Of a stretch of 64,000 nt of DNA, positions 1 through 11,212 are shown one piece after another. The stretch comes from Hysterangium stoloniferum (lineage: Eukaryota > Basidiomycota > Agaricomycetes > Hysterangiales > Hysterangiaceae), in NCBI GenBank assembly GCA_015178975.1, contig WHVD01000204.1:62001-126000 (forward strand), given 5' to 3'. Every line of letters begins with the position of its first letter. Position 1 is the stretch's first letter. The notes under the pieces were generated by a model. That model had not been told where the DNA came from and ran no database searches. It saw nothing but the letters and a program-made list of their open reading frames with translations. A program made the position numbers and the translations under genes.

Positions 1-60
1 TAGGGCGACAGGGAATAATGAAAATGAGTCCAAACGTAACACAGGGTCCGTGGAGTGTGG

Positions 61-2283
61 TCAGAGAGACGATAATGGTCCAGGTTTGAGCGGGTAAGCT
101 GTATGAAAGTCAGTAACGATTTCCGTGGCATTACCAAGTTCCGTGGCCAAAATCCATGAGGTCTCTTCATCGGTGCCCTCGTAACCCGCCCACTTGACCA
201 AGTAAAGCAGTTTACAAGTGCGTTGATGCTTATCAATTTTTGAGTCTAAAATCTGTGATATTTCAAACTTGGGTTCTCCGTCAATGATAACCGGAGGGGG
301 CGGAGATTGCACGCGATCTGGGATAGTGTTAGCAGTACAAGGTTCTAGCATAGAAACATGGAATACCAGGTGTACCGCGCGCATGCTATCCGGAAGCCAT
401 AGAGTCCAAGGGACTGAACCTACTTGTGCAATAATTTCAAATGGACCTAAATATTTTTCAGCAAGCTTTTTTGATGGACGGGTAGTCCTCAAGAATTGAG
501 CTTTGACATAAACACAGTCGCCTATCTTGAAGTTGGGTGGCGGGATCCGGTGTTTGTCTGCTGAATGTTGGTATTGCTCTTGGGTGGACGATATTGCAGT
601 CTGGAGTTCCTCGTGGAGCTCATGGAGGTCCGCGGTGAACTCTTGAGCACGAGCAGAGGTGAGATTTCATTCTGGATGTACTGTAATATTTGGAGTATAT
701 CCTTTATTTGCAAAGAATGGGGAAACGCCAGTAGTGGCCGAGGGTGCATTGTTGTAAGCAAACTCTGCAAGTGGTAACAAGGATTTCCAATTGTCCTGTT
801 GGTAATTGCAATATACGCGGAGGTATTGTTCCAAGGTCTGATTGACGTGTTCGGTTTGTCCGTCACCTTCCGGGTGATGTCTGGACGTGAAATGTAAGGT
901 CATGTCCAAGGATTTTCTGAAGGATCTAAAGAAGTGAAACACGAACTCTGATCCTCTATCGGAAGTCACGTGGGACGGAACTCCGTGCTTGGAGAATATG
1001 TGGATAATGAAAAGTTCCGCTAACTGCACGGACGTAATTGTATCATATGTAGGGATGAATATACCTTGTTTTGAGAATCTGTCAACAACGACTAGAATAG
1101 CAGAAAAGCCTTCGGAATCCGGTAGGTGTTCAATGAAATCCATAGAGATAGAATTCCACGGGTGTTCCGGTACCGGGAGTTGTTTCAAAAGGCCGTATGG
1201 CTTGTGTCGCTGAGATTTCGAGCGGGGACAAGTAGTGCAGGATTTACAATAGTGCTTAATGAATCCACAGAGTCCGGGCCAAGTGTATTCTCTTCTTATT
1301 AATGATAGAGTTTTGTTGTACCCGAAATGTCCTGAGAGTGGATGATCATGTTTGTATTGAAGGATCCTGAGGCAGAGGCCGGTGGAGTCTGGTACATAGA
1401 TACAATCGTCAAGTCTAATGAAACCATGTTGATCAAGAGACCACCGAGGTTGATCGGGGTCCACGGGATTGTCCAGATGAGCTTTAGTAACTGGGTCTAG
1501 CGGAATTGCTGATAGAATATCTTGATGTAACTTCTCGATATCCATAATGATAATTCCACGGACAATGGGATTGACGAGGAAAGTTGCACGGACTGATGCG
1601 GTAAGCTGTTGATTCGTGAAAATAGGTTTCAGGTTGTGCGGATTTACCGTTGCATAGTCGTTGCTCCCCTCTTTAGGATAGACATCCCATCATCTAGTTA
1701 AAGTGTCGGGTTTGCCACCGAGATGGCCGGGTCAAAAGTGGATAATCATGTTGAAGGCAGATAGATATTCAGACCAGCAGGCCTGCCGGCAGGTCAAAAG
1801 TTTTGTGGTAGAAAAGTATTCCAGGTTTTTGTGATCTGTTACAATGTCAATAGGAGCTCCTGAACCTTCCAAATAGTGTCACCACGCTTTGAAAGCTGAA
1901 AAGATTGCCAGAAGTTCTTTATCATGAACATCATAGTTAAGCTCTGCTCCGGTAAAAGTCCAGGACAGAAAAGCCACGGGGTGGACTTCTCCGTCAGAGT
2001 CCTGGATAGACAAGATGGCTCCAAGTGCATAGTCAGAGGCGTCCGTTTCAACAATGAGCGGGAAGTCCAGTTTCCAATGCGACAGAATAGGAGCTGTAGA
2101 AAAAGAATTTTTTAAAAAATTGAAAGCTTTTTGACACTTATCATTAAAATTCCACGGAGTACCCTTACGCGTAACACAGGTAAGGGGTACCGTGATGTCG
2201 GAATATCCACAGATAAAATGTCTGTAAAAATTGGCAAAGCCGAGGAAGGATTGTATGTCTTTAACTTTTCGGGGTTCATCCAA
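61..2283 (-). mobile_element. Decayed Ty3/Gypsy retrotransposon pol (RT end, RNase H, integrase, chromodomain)
   Basis: Read on the minus strand, 2283-1879 encodes the end of a Gypsy reverse transcriptase and the RNase H start (SFLGFANFYRHF, later ETDASDYALGAIL). 1545-667 encodes the integrase, with an HHCC-like zinc region, VVVDRFSKQGIFIPT, TSDRGSEF and HHPEGDGQTEHVNQ. 492-61 encodes the C-terminal tail (GPFEIIAQVG) and a chromodomain (YLVKWAGYEGTDEETSW). Integration is normally into chromatin recognised by the chromodomain. The parts lie in different frames with stops between them, so the copy is dead. The 5' half (gag, protease, most of RT) is missing, and the element abuts a Copia fragment of the same orientation at about 2280. 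Its left end may continue outside the window. Family assignment is firm. Confidence 0.93.
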
Positions 2284-3688
2284 TTGAGATTAGAGTGTAT
2301 CCAACTTCAGGTGAGTACAGCACTTCAGTGAGATGCAACTCAGACATAGAGGTACCATGAGGTAACTCTACTGTCAGTTCTCCTATCCCAACAGCCTTAA
2401 TCCTATCTTTGTTAGCGGTGCAGAACATCCTTGGAGAAATTGGTGTAAAGTTTTGTAGGTCATCATGATATGGTGTCATGGACTGTGAACAACCAGAGTC
2501 AACAAGTTCTGTGCAAGTCCCAGTGTTGTCCATGGCATGTATAACAGCAGCAGCTTCTGTATTGTCATAACTTAATTGTACGCCAATAGAGGGTTCTTCG
2601 AGTTCATCAAGTTCATCATAACTCCAGTGAACATCAGTGTCACTACTGAGTTCAGAGAACCAGTCGGAATGATTACATATCTAAGACATCTTCATTGTTA
2701 TCTGCACACTCAAAACAAGATGAGTCAGATAAACTCCACAGGCTTGGAAGATCATCATCAGAAGCCATACTAGCAGAATCTGCCAGGAAGACTCCATCTG
2801 TTTCAGAATCGGATTCAATAACAGCATTAGCGGAGCCACTTGTTGATTTGGATGGGTCGTCCTTCTTTTGGTCGGGGTTCTTTTTGGGCTTGGGACAAGC
2901 ATCTTGCTTGTGTCCCTTCTCATTGCAATTCCAGCAGACACCATGAGGCTTCTTTGCCTTTCCTTGTCCAGACCCTTTTCCTGATGAGGCAGTAACAAGT
3001 GCCTCGTCCTTTTCATCATCTTTAGGTTTACCAGATCACCTTGCATGCAATGTCTTCTGACGCTCATACTCTTCAGAAATAAGCATTATCAGCTTGTCAG
3101 GTGTAATTGTTCCTGTTGGACTCCACATTTGTGCAGCGGCCAACTGACTTGATGCGAAATTAGACAGGGAACAGGAAGTGAAGATATAATCGTTGAGCGA
3201 TAGTCTTTTTCATCTATGTCCACTCCAACAGATGCTAATTCTTCCCTTTTGACCCTCAAGGTGTCTAAGAATTCCCTAACATTGGCTTTCTTGGTACACC
3301 TCATATCGAGGAATCATGCTCGAAGATCAGTTTGAGCATAAGCACCCTTCTCTGTATACTCGGTCACAATGGCATCCCACCTCTCCTTGACTGTCTTCTT
3401 GGAGTGGATACACATGAGTGTGGAATCCAGGATTTTCTGCGTAAGTAAAGATTTTGCTGATCTTTCATCTTTCTCCCACTGGCTAACAGCTGCTAGCTCT
3501 TCTTCAGTTGGGGGCTTGGTCACAGGCACAGGGCACACCATGCTGCCATCGAAATGACCCCAAAAGCCTTTAGCTTCCACTGCATCTTGGAACCGGATGG
3601 CAACGATTGCCCAGTTCACACCAGTGGCATCAAGCTTCGGGATAGATGCAGGGAGAGAATCAGATAAAGATGTTGCAGTCATCGTCAT
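2276..3688 (-). mobile_element. Decayed Ty1/Copia retrotransposon gag to protease
   Basis: The minus strand begins at 3688 with a Copia-type Gag (KLDATGVNWAIVAIRFQDAV, then GFWGHFDGS). It continues through 3304-3089 in a shifted frame (VREFLDTLRVKREEL). A CCHC zinc knuckle lies at about 2950-2890, readable in a frame other than the longest open one. The segment ends with the aspartic protease active site VDSGCSQSMTP at about 2500. Several frameshifts and stops separate the parts. Integrase, RT and RNase H are absent because the sequence switches to the Gypsy relic at about 2280. Confidence 0.88.
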
Positions 3689-3752
3689 AGTAGTACTAGC
3701 AATTTATCGGCAGGGTAATGTGGGGCCCAATAACCTAATAAAACTAGAGACA

Positions 3753-3925
3753 AATATGTAACTCAGTATTTGTGCGCAGTTGTGAGCAAATGACTATAAT
3801 ATGTATTTACCTAGAGACAAATATGTAACTAGTAAATGCATGTAAGTGAAAATGTAAAAGTGACAAAATAAGAAAGGGCCTTTACCTCAGTATTTGTGCG
3901 CAGTTGCGAGCAAATGACTGAGGTG
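3753..3925. repeat. Two imperfect direct repeats upstream of the Copia gag
   Basis: The phrase CAGTATTTGTGCGCAGTTG, followed by YGAGCAAATGACT, occurs at about 3764 and again at about 3888. AGAGACAAATATGTAACT occurs at about 3747 and 3813. The repeats lie where the leader and LTR of the minus-strand Copia copy should be, so they are probably LTR or leader remnants. I could not define LTR ends. Confidence 0.5.
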
Positions 3926-3961
3926 CAACTAACTAGAAGTCAAGTATATATATTGTTCAAT

Positions 3962-4060
3962 GACAATAGGTAACAAAGGACAATAGGTAACAAAGGACAA
4001 TAGGTAACAAAGGACAATAGGTAACAAAGGACAATAGGCAACAAAAGACAATAAGTAAAC
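3962..4060. repeat. 17-bp minisatellite, about 5.8 units
   Basis: The unit GACAATAGGTAACAAAG is repeated head to tail. The first four units are identical and the last two carry substitutions. It lies in the presumed leader or LTR region of the Copia relic. Confidence 0.95.
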
Positions 4061-4379
4061 AATAACAGGCTTTTGTTGTCCCTGTACGAGCAACGTACTT
4101 CGAGACTATAACGCGCTTGCTATTTTTAACAATTAGTGGACGCTTCTCCGCCTGCCAGTCCGTTGCCGAGTGTCCCAGTTATGCTGGGGGTTACTATTGT
4201 ATCCCCCGGCATTATCGGAACCAATATTCGTAATAATTTGGTCGGTGGTGACGCTTCTGTTTATGTCTGAGCATAAGTCGTTCAATAAACAATTTGTTCG
4301 TTCAATACTTACATCAATGCGCCATTGACCACTTGTGAAGATAATGGTTCGGTTACCCGAGACGAGTCCGAAGCAAACC

Positions 4380-4600
4380 TGTCAATGTATCAAGAAAGAA
4401 AGTTTTGTTGATCATCAATGTATCATAAGACTTTATGCAATAAGTGACCCTTCGATTGTGGTGTGGTTGGGCTTCTGATGTGTCCGCTTAGGAACCGTTT
4501 GCAGCCACCAAAAGACTAAAAGATGAAAAAAGATGAAAATAAAGAATGTGGAATATGCCGTAAAATGAGTATATTGATTTGATAGTTAGTCCGTTGTTCT
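4380..4600. repeat. Dispersed repeat, left copy (partner at 62270-62490)
   Basis: GGAACCGTTTGCAGCCAC, then a block containing GATGAAAATAAAGAATGTGG and GTATATTGATTTGATAG, recur in the same order and strand at 62270-62490. The match also includes a preceding TGTATCAYAAGACTTYATGC segment. At the right-hand copy it lies beside a Tc1/mariner transposase tail, so it may be part of a DNA transposon. Confidence 0.8.
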
Positions 4601-4604
4601 TGCT

Positions 4605-4990
4605 TCACCTAGAAGCTTCAGAAATAGCAAGGACGGCGCCGGACAGGGGTGTGTAGCAGTCAGATATATGCTGATACGCAAATGCATACACCAATACCTG
4701 AAGGGTTTCCTTGAAAGCCACGAGAACACGTCTATCGGAGCCAATAGAACAGATTTGTGACCAGACTGGCAGCCTGAGCCGATTCACCAGCTTGGTTGTT
4801 GGCTTCCACCGCATCAACTTCTCAAGCCCACTGACACCGTCCTGTGGGGTAAGCATTTGAACACCATTATGTATATGTATATATGAATATGACATTCTGA
4901 CAATTGACAACATTTACCGGGTCATGTGGCAGGAGAGCATGCACAAGGGCCGTAATGTTGTTTCAAGTTCCGGTCACAAAGGCTGCCCAA
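4605..4990 (-). pseudogene. 3' fragment of an unidentified spliced gene
   Basis: On the minus strand, an exon ending HALLPHDP (4990-4920) joins across a good intron (GTAAATG...CCCCACAG) to an 80-residue exon that starts DGVSGLEKLMRW and ends AISEASR. One in-frame TGA sits in the first exon where Trp would fit the local pattern. Nothing recognisable precedes it. It looks like the truncated tail of a fungal protein gene of unknown function; a chance open frame is the alternative. Confidence 0.3.
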
Positions 4991-6006
4991 ATACCGCCCA
5001 GGTACGTGTTCATATTTCTATATACTACACGATTCTCATCTTTCACGATTTCTATAGTCTCTGACGTTCGCTAAACCGTCAGTTAATCCAACCTCACCTT
5101 CCCCAAATTACGTGAGTTCATCCAATTTCACCTCAGCGCTTCAGCTGCAGTAAGTGGTGCTGCATTTTTGGTAGATTTATATTTGCAGGGCATTCAGAAT
5201 AGAACTCCGAATATTCATTCCTCAGTAGATCCTTTTGAAAACACTGCATTCTCTGTCTAACACAAGGGTGAGTGAACCATAATGCATTCGCGACATACTT
5301 ACACGGATCATATCTTCAATCATAGTCCGTCCTCAATTCCTTACGAATTATTTCTCGCTTCCACATCCTCGAGAGTCCCACTATCTTATGTCTGTTTGGC
5401 GGCTCAACCCTCGCTGCTGATATTTTTATCATTATTCCACCGTCGCCCCACCGAAATAAGTGATATTATTGCTTTAAATGTCTACATTGACCCTTTTTGC
5501 TATGGTGTTACACCATCATGAACCTTTTGGAAAAAAGGGAATCACATGGGCCACCTACCAAGAGAACCTGCCGTGCAGTGGTTACAACGGAACTACGTAC
5601 GTCGAAATCTCTCATAGATTTCAATAAGATATCAGGCTGGATTGGGGGACTAGTTTCTCCTCGAAAAATTTACCTTCAGCCAACAACGACGACACTCCTT
5701 CTGTTCTACTTCAGAAAGCACAACCCTCTCGTACCATTTGAAGCCATAAGATTTAACGGCGAAACGCATCCGCAATTACAACAACGTCCCTGCTGACATC
5801 AGGCAAATAGCCTCCCGCCGTACGTCATGATGGGCGATAGTGGTGTCTAATAGGGGGCTTCAGCCCGAGTTGTAGAAACATTGACGCACGTAGAACGAAA
5901 TACGCAACTACATTACCCCCTTTGCATATCACGGCAGCATATAGGCGGAGTTGCGTTGCATATTTGTAAGGCCGCATGAACAACGTACTTGAAACCTACC
6001 GCAACT
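4991..6006. other. About 1 kb with no supportable gene
   Basis: Only short open frames without family resemblance or splice support were seen between the gene fragment and the first ELK/QLK-family gene. The block just before 6007 (CCGCAACT directly upstream of the ATG) is conserved at the third family copy (63304-63311). Confidence 0.6.
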
Positions 6007-6598
6007 ATGCCTTGGCTACCCGAAGTTCTTCGCCAGTTCGAACAGATCCCCCCCACGCCCTCTGAGACCGACTTCCACGCTCCTTATAACAAGCTCTTGA
6101 ACCTCCTCTTTCCACCTGACACCGAATTTACGGTTGTTCCCCAGTACTTTCCAGGTCCATCGGAGCCAGTAAACTTTTTTGTCTTGTACGAAGTCTTCCT
6201 CGAAGACAAACCGGTCTTTATTTTGCAGCTGAAGCCACCTGGTCACCTTCGATACGCTTCTACTCGTGAAGCCGCCGACAAACAGATCCGATCTCGTCTC
6301 CCGGATTTGTATGGTCGGTTGTAGTCATTTTATTCAGGCTTGGGTGCTCACTGCCTTCGACTCTATAGCTGACTGTCCTCTGCCTGTTTCCCACGCTGTC
6401 AGCGCAATGGGAACCCAGCTCTGCTTTTATAAAGTTTGCAATCGAGTCATTGTGCCTCGTTCCATTCCAGCCCACCCTGATCAGTTGACGGACACGGCAC
6501 CGCGAGCACGTTGGAGCTGTGATATCCTTCAGGATGAGGGAGAGCAAAGATTTCAAGCTGTGGTGGACGAGATCAAGCAGTGTTGCGCAGCTCTCTGA
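6007..6598 (+). CDS. ELK/QLK-family protein, copy 1 (possible PD-(D/E)xK nuclease fold)
   Basis: Two exons, 6007-6313 and 6369-6598, joined across a 55-nt intron (GTCGGT...CTATAG), give a 178-residue protein. It starts MPWLPEVLRQFE and ends EIKQCCAAL. The start is chosen because ATGCCWTGG with the same upstream bases opens copy 3, and MPW also opens copy 2. A hydrophobic strand followed by Q-L-K (KPVFILQLK, about residue 70) aligns with E-L-K in copy 2. The strand-ExK layout resembles the core of PD-(D/E)xK nuclease-like domains, but copy 1 carries Gln at the acidic position. The family is one I associate with lineage-specific expansions in Agaricomycetes. Its function is unknown to me and the nuclease idea is inference. 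Confidence 0.7.
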
Positions 6599-7240
6599 AA
6601 TGCTTGGTATACTGATGGCCCGTCTGTAAATATGGCCCGTCTGTAAATATGGCCCATAGAGAAACTCTGATGTGCGGAATTTCATGCGTCACGTATGATG
6701 CTTAAGATGCAACAAGTGTTATTGGGTATTGCTACCCTTGGTCCAGCGTTCATATATACTATATTTGAGACGACGAGATTTGACAATGGAAGTATGAGCA
6801 TCGCTTGTTGTCGATGTTGTAATCGGCCTTTATCAGAGCAAGCCCAGGTTGAATAAAAGTGAATACGTGAATTGAGATGATGATGGGGATTAGGTTGAAA
6901 CACTCACGCGGAAAAGGGGGTAGCCCAAGCAGTACGAAAACGTCGATAGAAGACATATAGGTATCACAGGTTAAACACAAGAAGAAATATACTCGCAATA
7001 AAAAGATATTGGAAGCTGACCTTGCTGACGCTCCTTGGGGCTGATCCAGATTTGAAGTCTCTGGAGCCGCATGGGGCCTATGCAAGGTCAGCGTCTATCA
7101 AGTTGTACCATATTTTGAGTTAATATTGTCTTTTCCGCAGTGGATCAAATTATGTGGATGCAGTCGCTATTCCTTTGAAGTTCTATATAGACCATATATA
7201 TACAGGCGGGTCCGCAACATACCACGACATAGCAATAGTT

Positions 7241-7867
7241 TCAGAGAGTGGCACAAGCCCGCTTGATCTCACCCACGACAGCTCGAAATCTTTGCTCTCC
7301 CTCTTCCTCAAGGATATCACAGTTCCAGCATGCTCGCGGTACCGTGTCCGTCATCAGAACCCGGTCGGCTGGAATGAAGGGAGGCACAACGGGTTCATTG
7401 CGAGGCTTTCTATAGAAGTATAGCTGGGTTCCCATGGCGCTGACAACGTGGAAAACAGGCAGGGGACAGTCGGCTATAGAGTCAAGGGAGTGAACATCTA
7501 AGCCTGACTAAAATGATATCACTGACCATGGAAATCCCTAATGCGAGAGCGGACTCGTTGATCGGCGCTTTTACGAGCAATGGGGCATTGAACGTCATCT
7601 GCCAGCTTTAGCTCCAAAATGAAGACCGGTTTGTCTTCGAACAAGACCTCAAATCTCAAGCCTAAATCATCAATTCTAAACCACGTAAAAGAAAAAGAGC
7701 GCAAACTCGTCTGAATATGGAAGGTAATGGGGAACAACCGTAAATTCGGTGTTGGGTGGAAAAAGGGTGTTCAAGAGCTTGTTATAAGCACCGTAGAAAT
7801 CAGTCTCAGAAGGCGCCGCGTCAGGAGGGATTTCGAATTGGCGAAGGACGTTGGGTGACCAAGGCAT
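7241..7867 (-). pseudogene. ELK/QLK-family protein, copy 2, probably disrupted
   Basis: This minus-strand paralogue of the 6007-6598 gene starts MPWSPNVLRQFE. It has FEDKPVFILELK, with the acidic residue kept, and ends EEGEQRFRAVVGEIK. The last intron, about 53 nt (GTCAGT...CTATAG), is at the same place as in copy 1 and joins in frame (DFHA|DCPLPV). Just before the ELK strand the frame is broken: FALFFFYVV runs into TAG, and the downstream part is in another frame after about 20 extra bases. An unrecognised short intron could repair this, but none of 45 nt or more with good borders fits well. Copies 1 and 2 face each other, 0.6 kb apart at their 3' ends. Confidence 0.6.
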
Positions 7868-7977
7868 AGTCGGACTAACCTGTGCTCGGCGCAGGTGTAT
7901 ATCCACTGGGTCACCTCTGATGATCGCTTACTAATTTTTCCTTAATACTACTCCCTCCAAATTGTGTTACGTATTCT

Positions 7978-8175
7978 CTGTTAATAATGCAAGTCTTCGC
8001 ATAACCTTGACCGAGGTTGGACCCGCAATGACGAGTGTATGTGCGCATATACTATGATGCCGTAAAGGGGAACCAACTCCTTTGATTATACATCTTTTCT
8101 TTTTGATGACGCGATTAGCTAGAAAGCGAGTATCTAAATCCCTCCTTTTTACTCTCCTAAATACTCCCATAAAAG
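7978..8175 (+). repeat. LTR fragment related to the 48351-48782 LTR
   Basis: It begins TGTTAATAATGCAAGTCTTC and runs in parallel with the element at 48351 (TGTTAGTAATCAAGTCTTC), sharing the GCGCATATA and GGGGRAYAACTCCT blocks. Similarity fades after about 8175. No right end or target duplication was found, so the copy is truncated. Confidence 0.75.
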
Positions 8176-8486
8176 CAAATCTTGTTAGTAAACGAATAGC
8201 AGATAAGAACCACTGAGCCGAACTTGGACATTTGTTAGGGAGCGTTGAAGAACTGAGTGCCCGTATACACATAAGTCGGCGAACAACCAACTACGTCTCA
8301 AAAGTGATGCAATTTGGGAATTTTATCCATCCGAATTAAATCAATTATATTATTATATACTTGCAGTCTAGTTACACAAATCTCTCGGCGCTTTTTAATC
8401 CGCTGGGAGTACGTCGTTAGTGTTTCATTTTAAGGCAAAGCTAACTATGTACTTGTGGCATTAACATTGTCTTTAACATTGGACTC

Positions 8487-8742
8487 TGTTGGGAATCAAT
8501 ACCCTAAAATATATATCTCATTAGAGTATAACAGCAGAGTATAACGGACTAAGGTGTAGCAATGATGGAGGTGTGATTTATATCGGGTTATGAGCAATAG
8601 AGATATGAGTTGCACAATAGGAATAATGAGGACAAAAGAAATAATGGCACAAATGAATGATTCATTCCTTTTTGTGTCCTCGATCACACGTCCTACAAAT
8701 AGATGTGGTCTCGGAGTTGTCCATGATGTATGTATTCCAACA
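8487..8742. mobile_element. Solo LTR, 256 bp, perfect 5-bp target duplication GACTC
   Basis: The element starts TGTTGGGAATC and ends GTATTCCAACA, giving TG...CA termini within an inverted TGTTGG/CCAACA. It is flanked by GACTC at 8482-8486 and GACTC at 8743-8747. A related LTR is at 52692-52936. No internal retrotransposon sequence adjoins it, so it is a solo LTR left by LTR-LTR recombination. A Copia origin is suggested by its small size and termini only. Confidence 0.92.
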
Positions 8743-8747
8743 GACTC

Positions 8748-9519
8748 CTAGCTGTTATAAGTGCGTTGCCTGCTGTATACCCATCACAAACATGCGCAAG
8801 TCGTTGATTTAAATCCACAATTTGTATCCGTTGTATATAGCCACGCTCCCCCTGCCATTCGTACTCCCCCCCCCACAAAGCGTGGCGCAACAAAGGCCAC
8901 CAGAAGCATGCTTACCTATGATGGCTCCAGATGCCCTCTGAGAGTAATGTCAGTAAAGAAACGTTGCCTCTTATAATTTCTCAAGTTTCCATTCCACTGA
9001 TCACTTCTCAATACGGAAAGGTTGCAAGACAACAAAAGCATTTTCCCAACTACTGTTGGTTCCGACGTGTATGGATGGATAGTGTTGCAAATTTTTTCTC
9101 TCTTGGATATAAAGAATGTAATTACATACCTAATAAGTCGGGTGGGCAGTCTGTGTTCCCTCCTCAAACCTGGTTGGCTCCACCTTTTGACTACATTCTT
9201 TCGCCAGCTTGGATTCTAATCGCCATCAACGCAGGCAAGACATAATGTTCAATCTAAGTCTAATGTGCATAGTATATGATGTATCGATACAGTATATCAC
9301 CGATGCATGTCAGTGTGAAACGACTGAATCTACTACTATCTCTTCCTCTTTTTCCTCTGGGATTTTGCACGGGTGGGCGTGGTCGCTGTAGGAAAGAAAA
9401 GAAAAATATAAGCCGAGGTGTCAGAACTGAAGCTAGTAACATACAATGCGAGGAGTCTAAAGTATCCACATCAATGACTGATGGTATTAGTTTATCAGTT
9501 TTCGCTATGATCATGTTAA
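8748..9519. other. Intergenic DNA, no supportable gene
   Basis: Short open frames only, without splice or family support. The 3' end of the C1D/Rrp47-like gene lies to the right. Confidence 0.55.
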
Positions 9520-10626
9520 TCAAGCATTGGGACTGAAACGAAATATCAACGTACGTGTCTCGGTCGGTGAGGTTGCTATGTCAACGATCTCTTGCGGATT
9601 CTTCTTTGATTGTGATGGACCAGAAATTGATGAGAGATTGTGTTCGTCGGGCATATCGATATCCATGCTTGTTGAAATAGTTTCAACAGTGTTGGTAGAC
9701 GTCACCTGACGCTTGGATTTCTTTTGCAATCGTTTCACTTCGGCAGAACTCTTTACATCAGATGTCGTCGCCGTCGCCTTCCCCTCATCATAACCTTTAA
9801 AAAAACGAAAAAATTATGAGACCGACGTCAACCTTGAATAAGCGCACAATACCAGTCCATGGATCCATTCCCCGACCCCTTTTCCTTCCTGTTTCAACAT
9901 CCACAGATCCATTCTGTTTTTCAATTTCCAAAGACGATGATTCCTGCTCCACTTCGGCAAATACCTCTAAATCTCCAGAGTCTTCATTTGAATCACACCC
10001 CTCGTCATTTACCATGGCCCTTGCCTGAATTTTTGTCATTGCGGCCGTGCTAGGAGCGCTTCCCTCTACCGTAGTTTCTGTAAACCGGGTGTGTACGCGT
10101 TGTGTCTGAGAGAGGTTTCGCTCTAATGTAGCTTGCGACTCAGCCAACGCATGCTTTAAAAATCGGGTAGCAGCCTGCTGATCGACCACCAATTTTCCTG
10201 ATATTACACCATTATCAATGAAGCTCACAAGGTAAAATTAAAACAACTTACTTTTCTCTGGATCTTCTGCATTCTTTATTTTTCCAAAGTACTCCTTAAC
10301 TCTATCCTAGAAAGAAAGTCTATTATCTAGAAATGAGTGCGAGTTCCAAATACTCACTAGCTCCCCGATTACTGGATGTGTTTTAGGGTTGATACCTCGC
10401 GTTTTGAGATAAACTAAAAATCCACGATGAGCATTCGACAGTAATCGTTCAAACGAGTCATACTAAATATTAAATCGTTCACCACGTAGGGTATCACAAC
10501 CTGTAGTTTTGCTTTCTGAAGGACATCGAGTTGAGATGTTGTTTCGTGTAATGGTTTTCCTATAAGAGGTCCTAGCACTTCCTCTAGATGGTCAAGTGAC
10601 TCTTCGATAGAGATTATAGTATCCAT
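9520..10626 (-). CDS. LRP1: Exosome cofactor of the C1D/Rrp47 (Sas10/C1D) family
   Basis: Five exons on the minus strand encode about 295 residues. The N-terminal Sas10/C1D domain covers roughly residues 1-115. It reads MDTIISIEESLDHLEEVLGP, then VVNDLIF joined by an intron to IYLKTRGINPKTHPVIGEL, then DRVKEYFGKIKNAEDP, and RKLVVDQQAATRFLKHAL. Every join keeps frame. The last intron uses GTATTG at DPWTG|YDEG. The acidic, then Lys/Arg-rich C-terminus (KRLQKKSKR) suits RNA or nuclear targeting. Proteins of this family bind Rrp6 and help the nuclear exosome process rRNA and snoRNA. An in-frame ATG 75 nt upstream exists, but the conserved domain begins at the chosen one. Confidence 0.88.
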
Positions 10627-11212
10627 ATAAGATATGAAGCTTTCAAAGCCAGGTGTTGTGCCTCGACATAAACGGATGTATTTAGAACTCCGATGGCACA
10701 TTTTCTGTCGGATATCCTTACATAATTATTTATTCTGTGATCACATTGGTTTTATTTAGAGGCTTATGAGGTGCCACTATTCCGTGCGACTGCCACGGCC
10801 CCCCGAGAACAACGGTACAAGACATAAAGTAGCTTGCCCATATGTACATGACATAACTAATTACCTATCCGTCTGCCTCCTAGGAGCCACAGAGATCAAA
10901 TGGAGACTATATTCCCTCTGGCTTGTTGTTACTGTGAGTCGTTCAGCACAACACATGTAAACATTCCATGGTGGCTCATCGCTAAATTGACATTCCATCC
11001 TGTTTCATCACTGGATATACCATTCTTGTTTTATCACCGGATGTCTCTACAGCAACATGGTCATGGAAGACTGTGCCACTGTTACGTACTTTGACAAGGT
11101 TTGGATCTAAGCAAAACTACTCGGAGACTGGAGAACTTATAAGAAGTAAATTTCCTGTCAACTACTTCCTCAAGGAGCAACACTATCTAAATAACTATCA
11201 GAAATTGCATTA
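10627..11212. other. Intergenic DNA between two minus-strand genes
   Basis: Holds the promoter of the C1D/Rrp47-like gene and the 3' flank of the NRPS-like gene. No other feature was seen. Confidence 0.55.

Noticed and set aside
6260..7423. Open frames antisense to the ELK/QLK-family copies
   Set aside because: They mirror each other only because the two gene copies are inverted paralogues; the sense frames carry the conserved protein.
7978..8390. Complete solo LTR like that at 48351
   Set aside because: The left end and first 200 bp match but no right terminus or TTCTC duplication was found, so only a fragment is reported.
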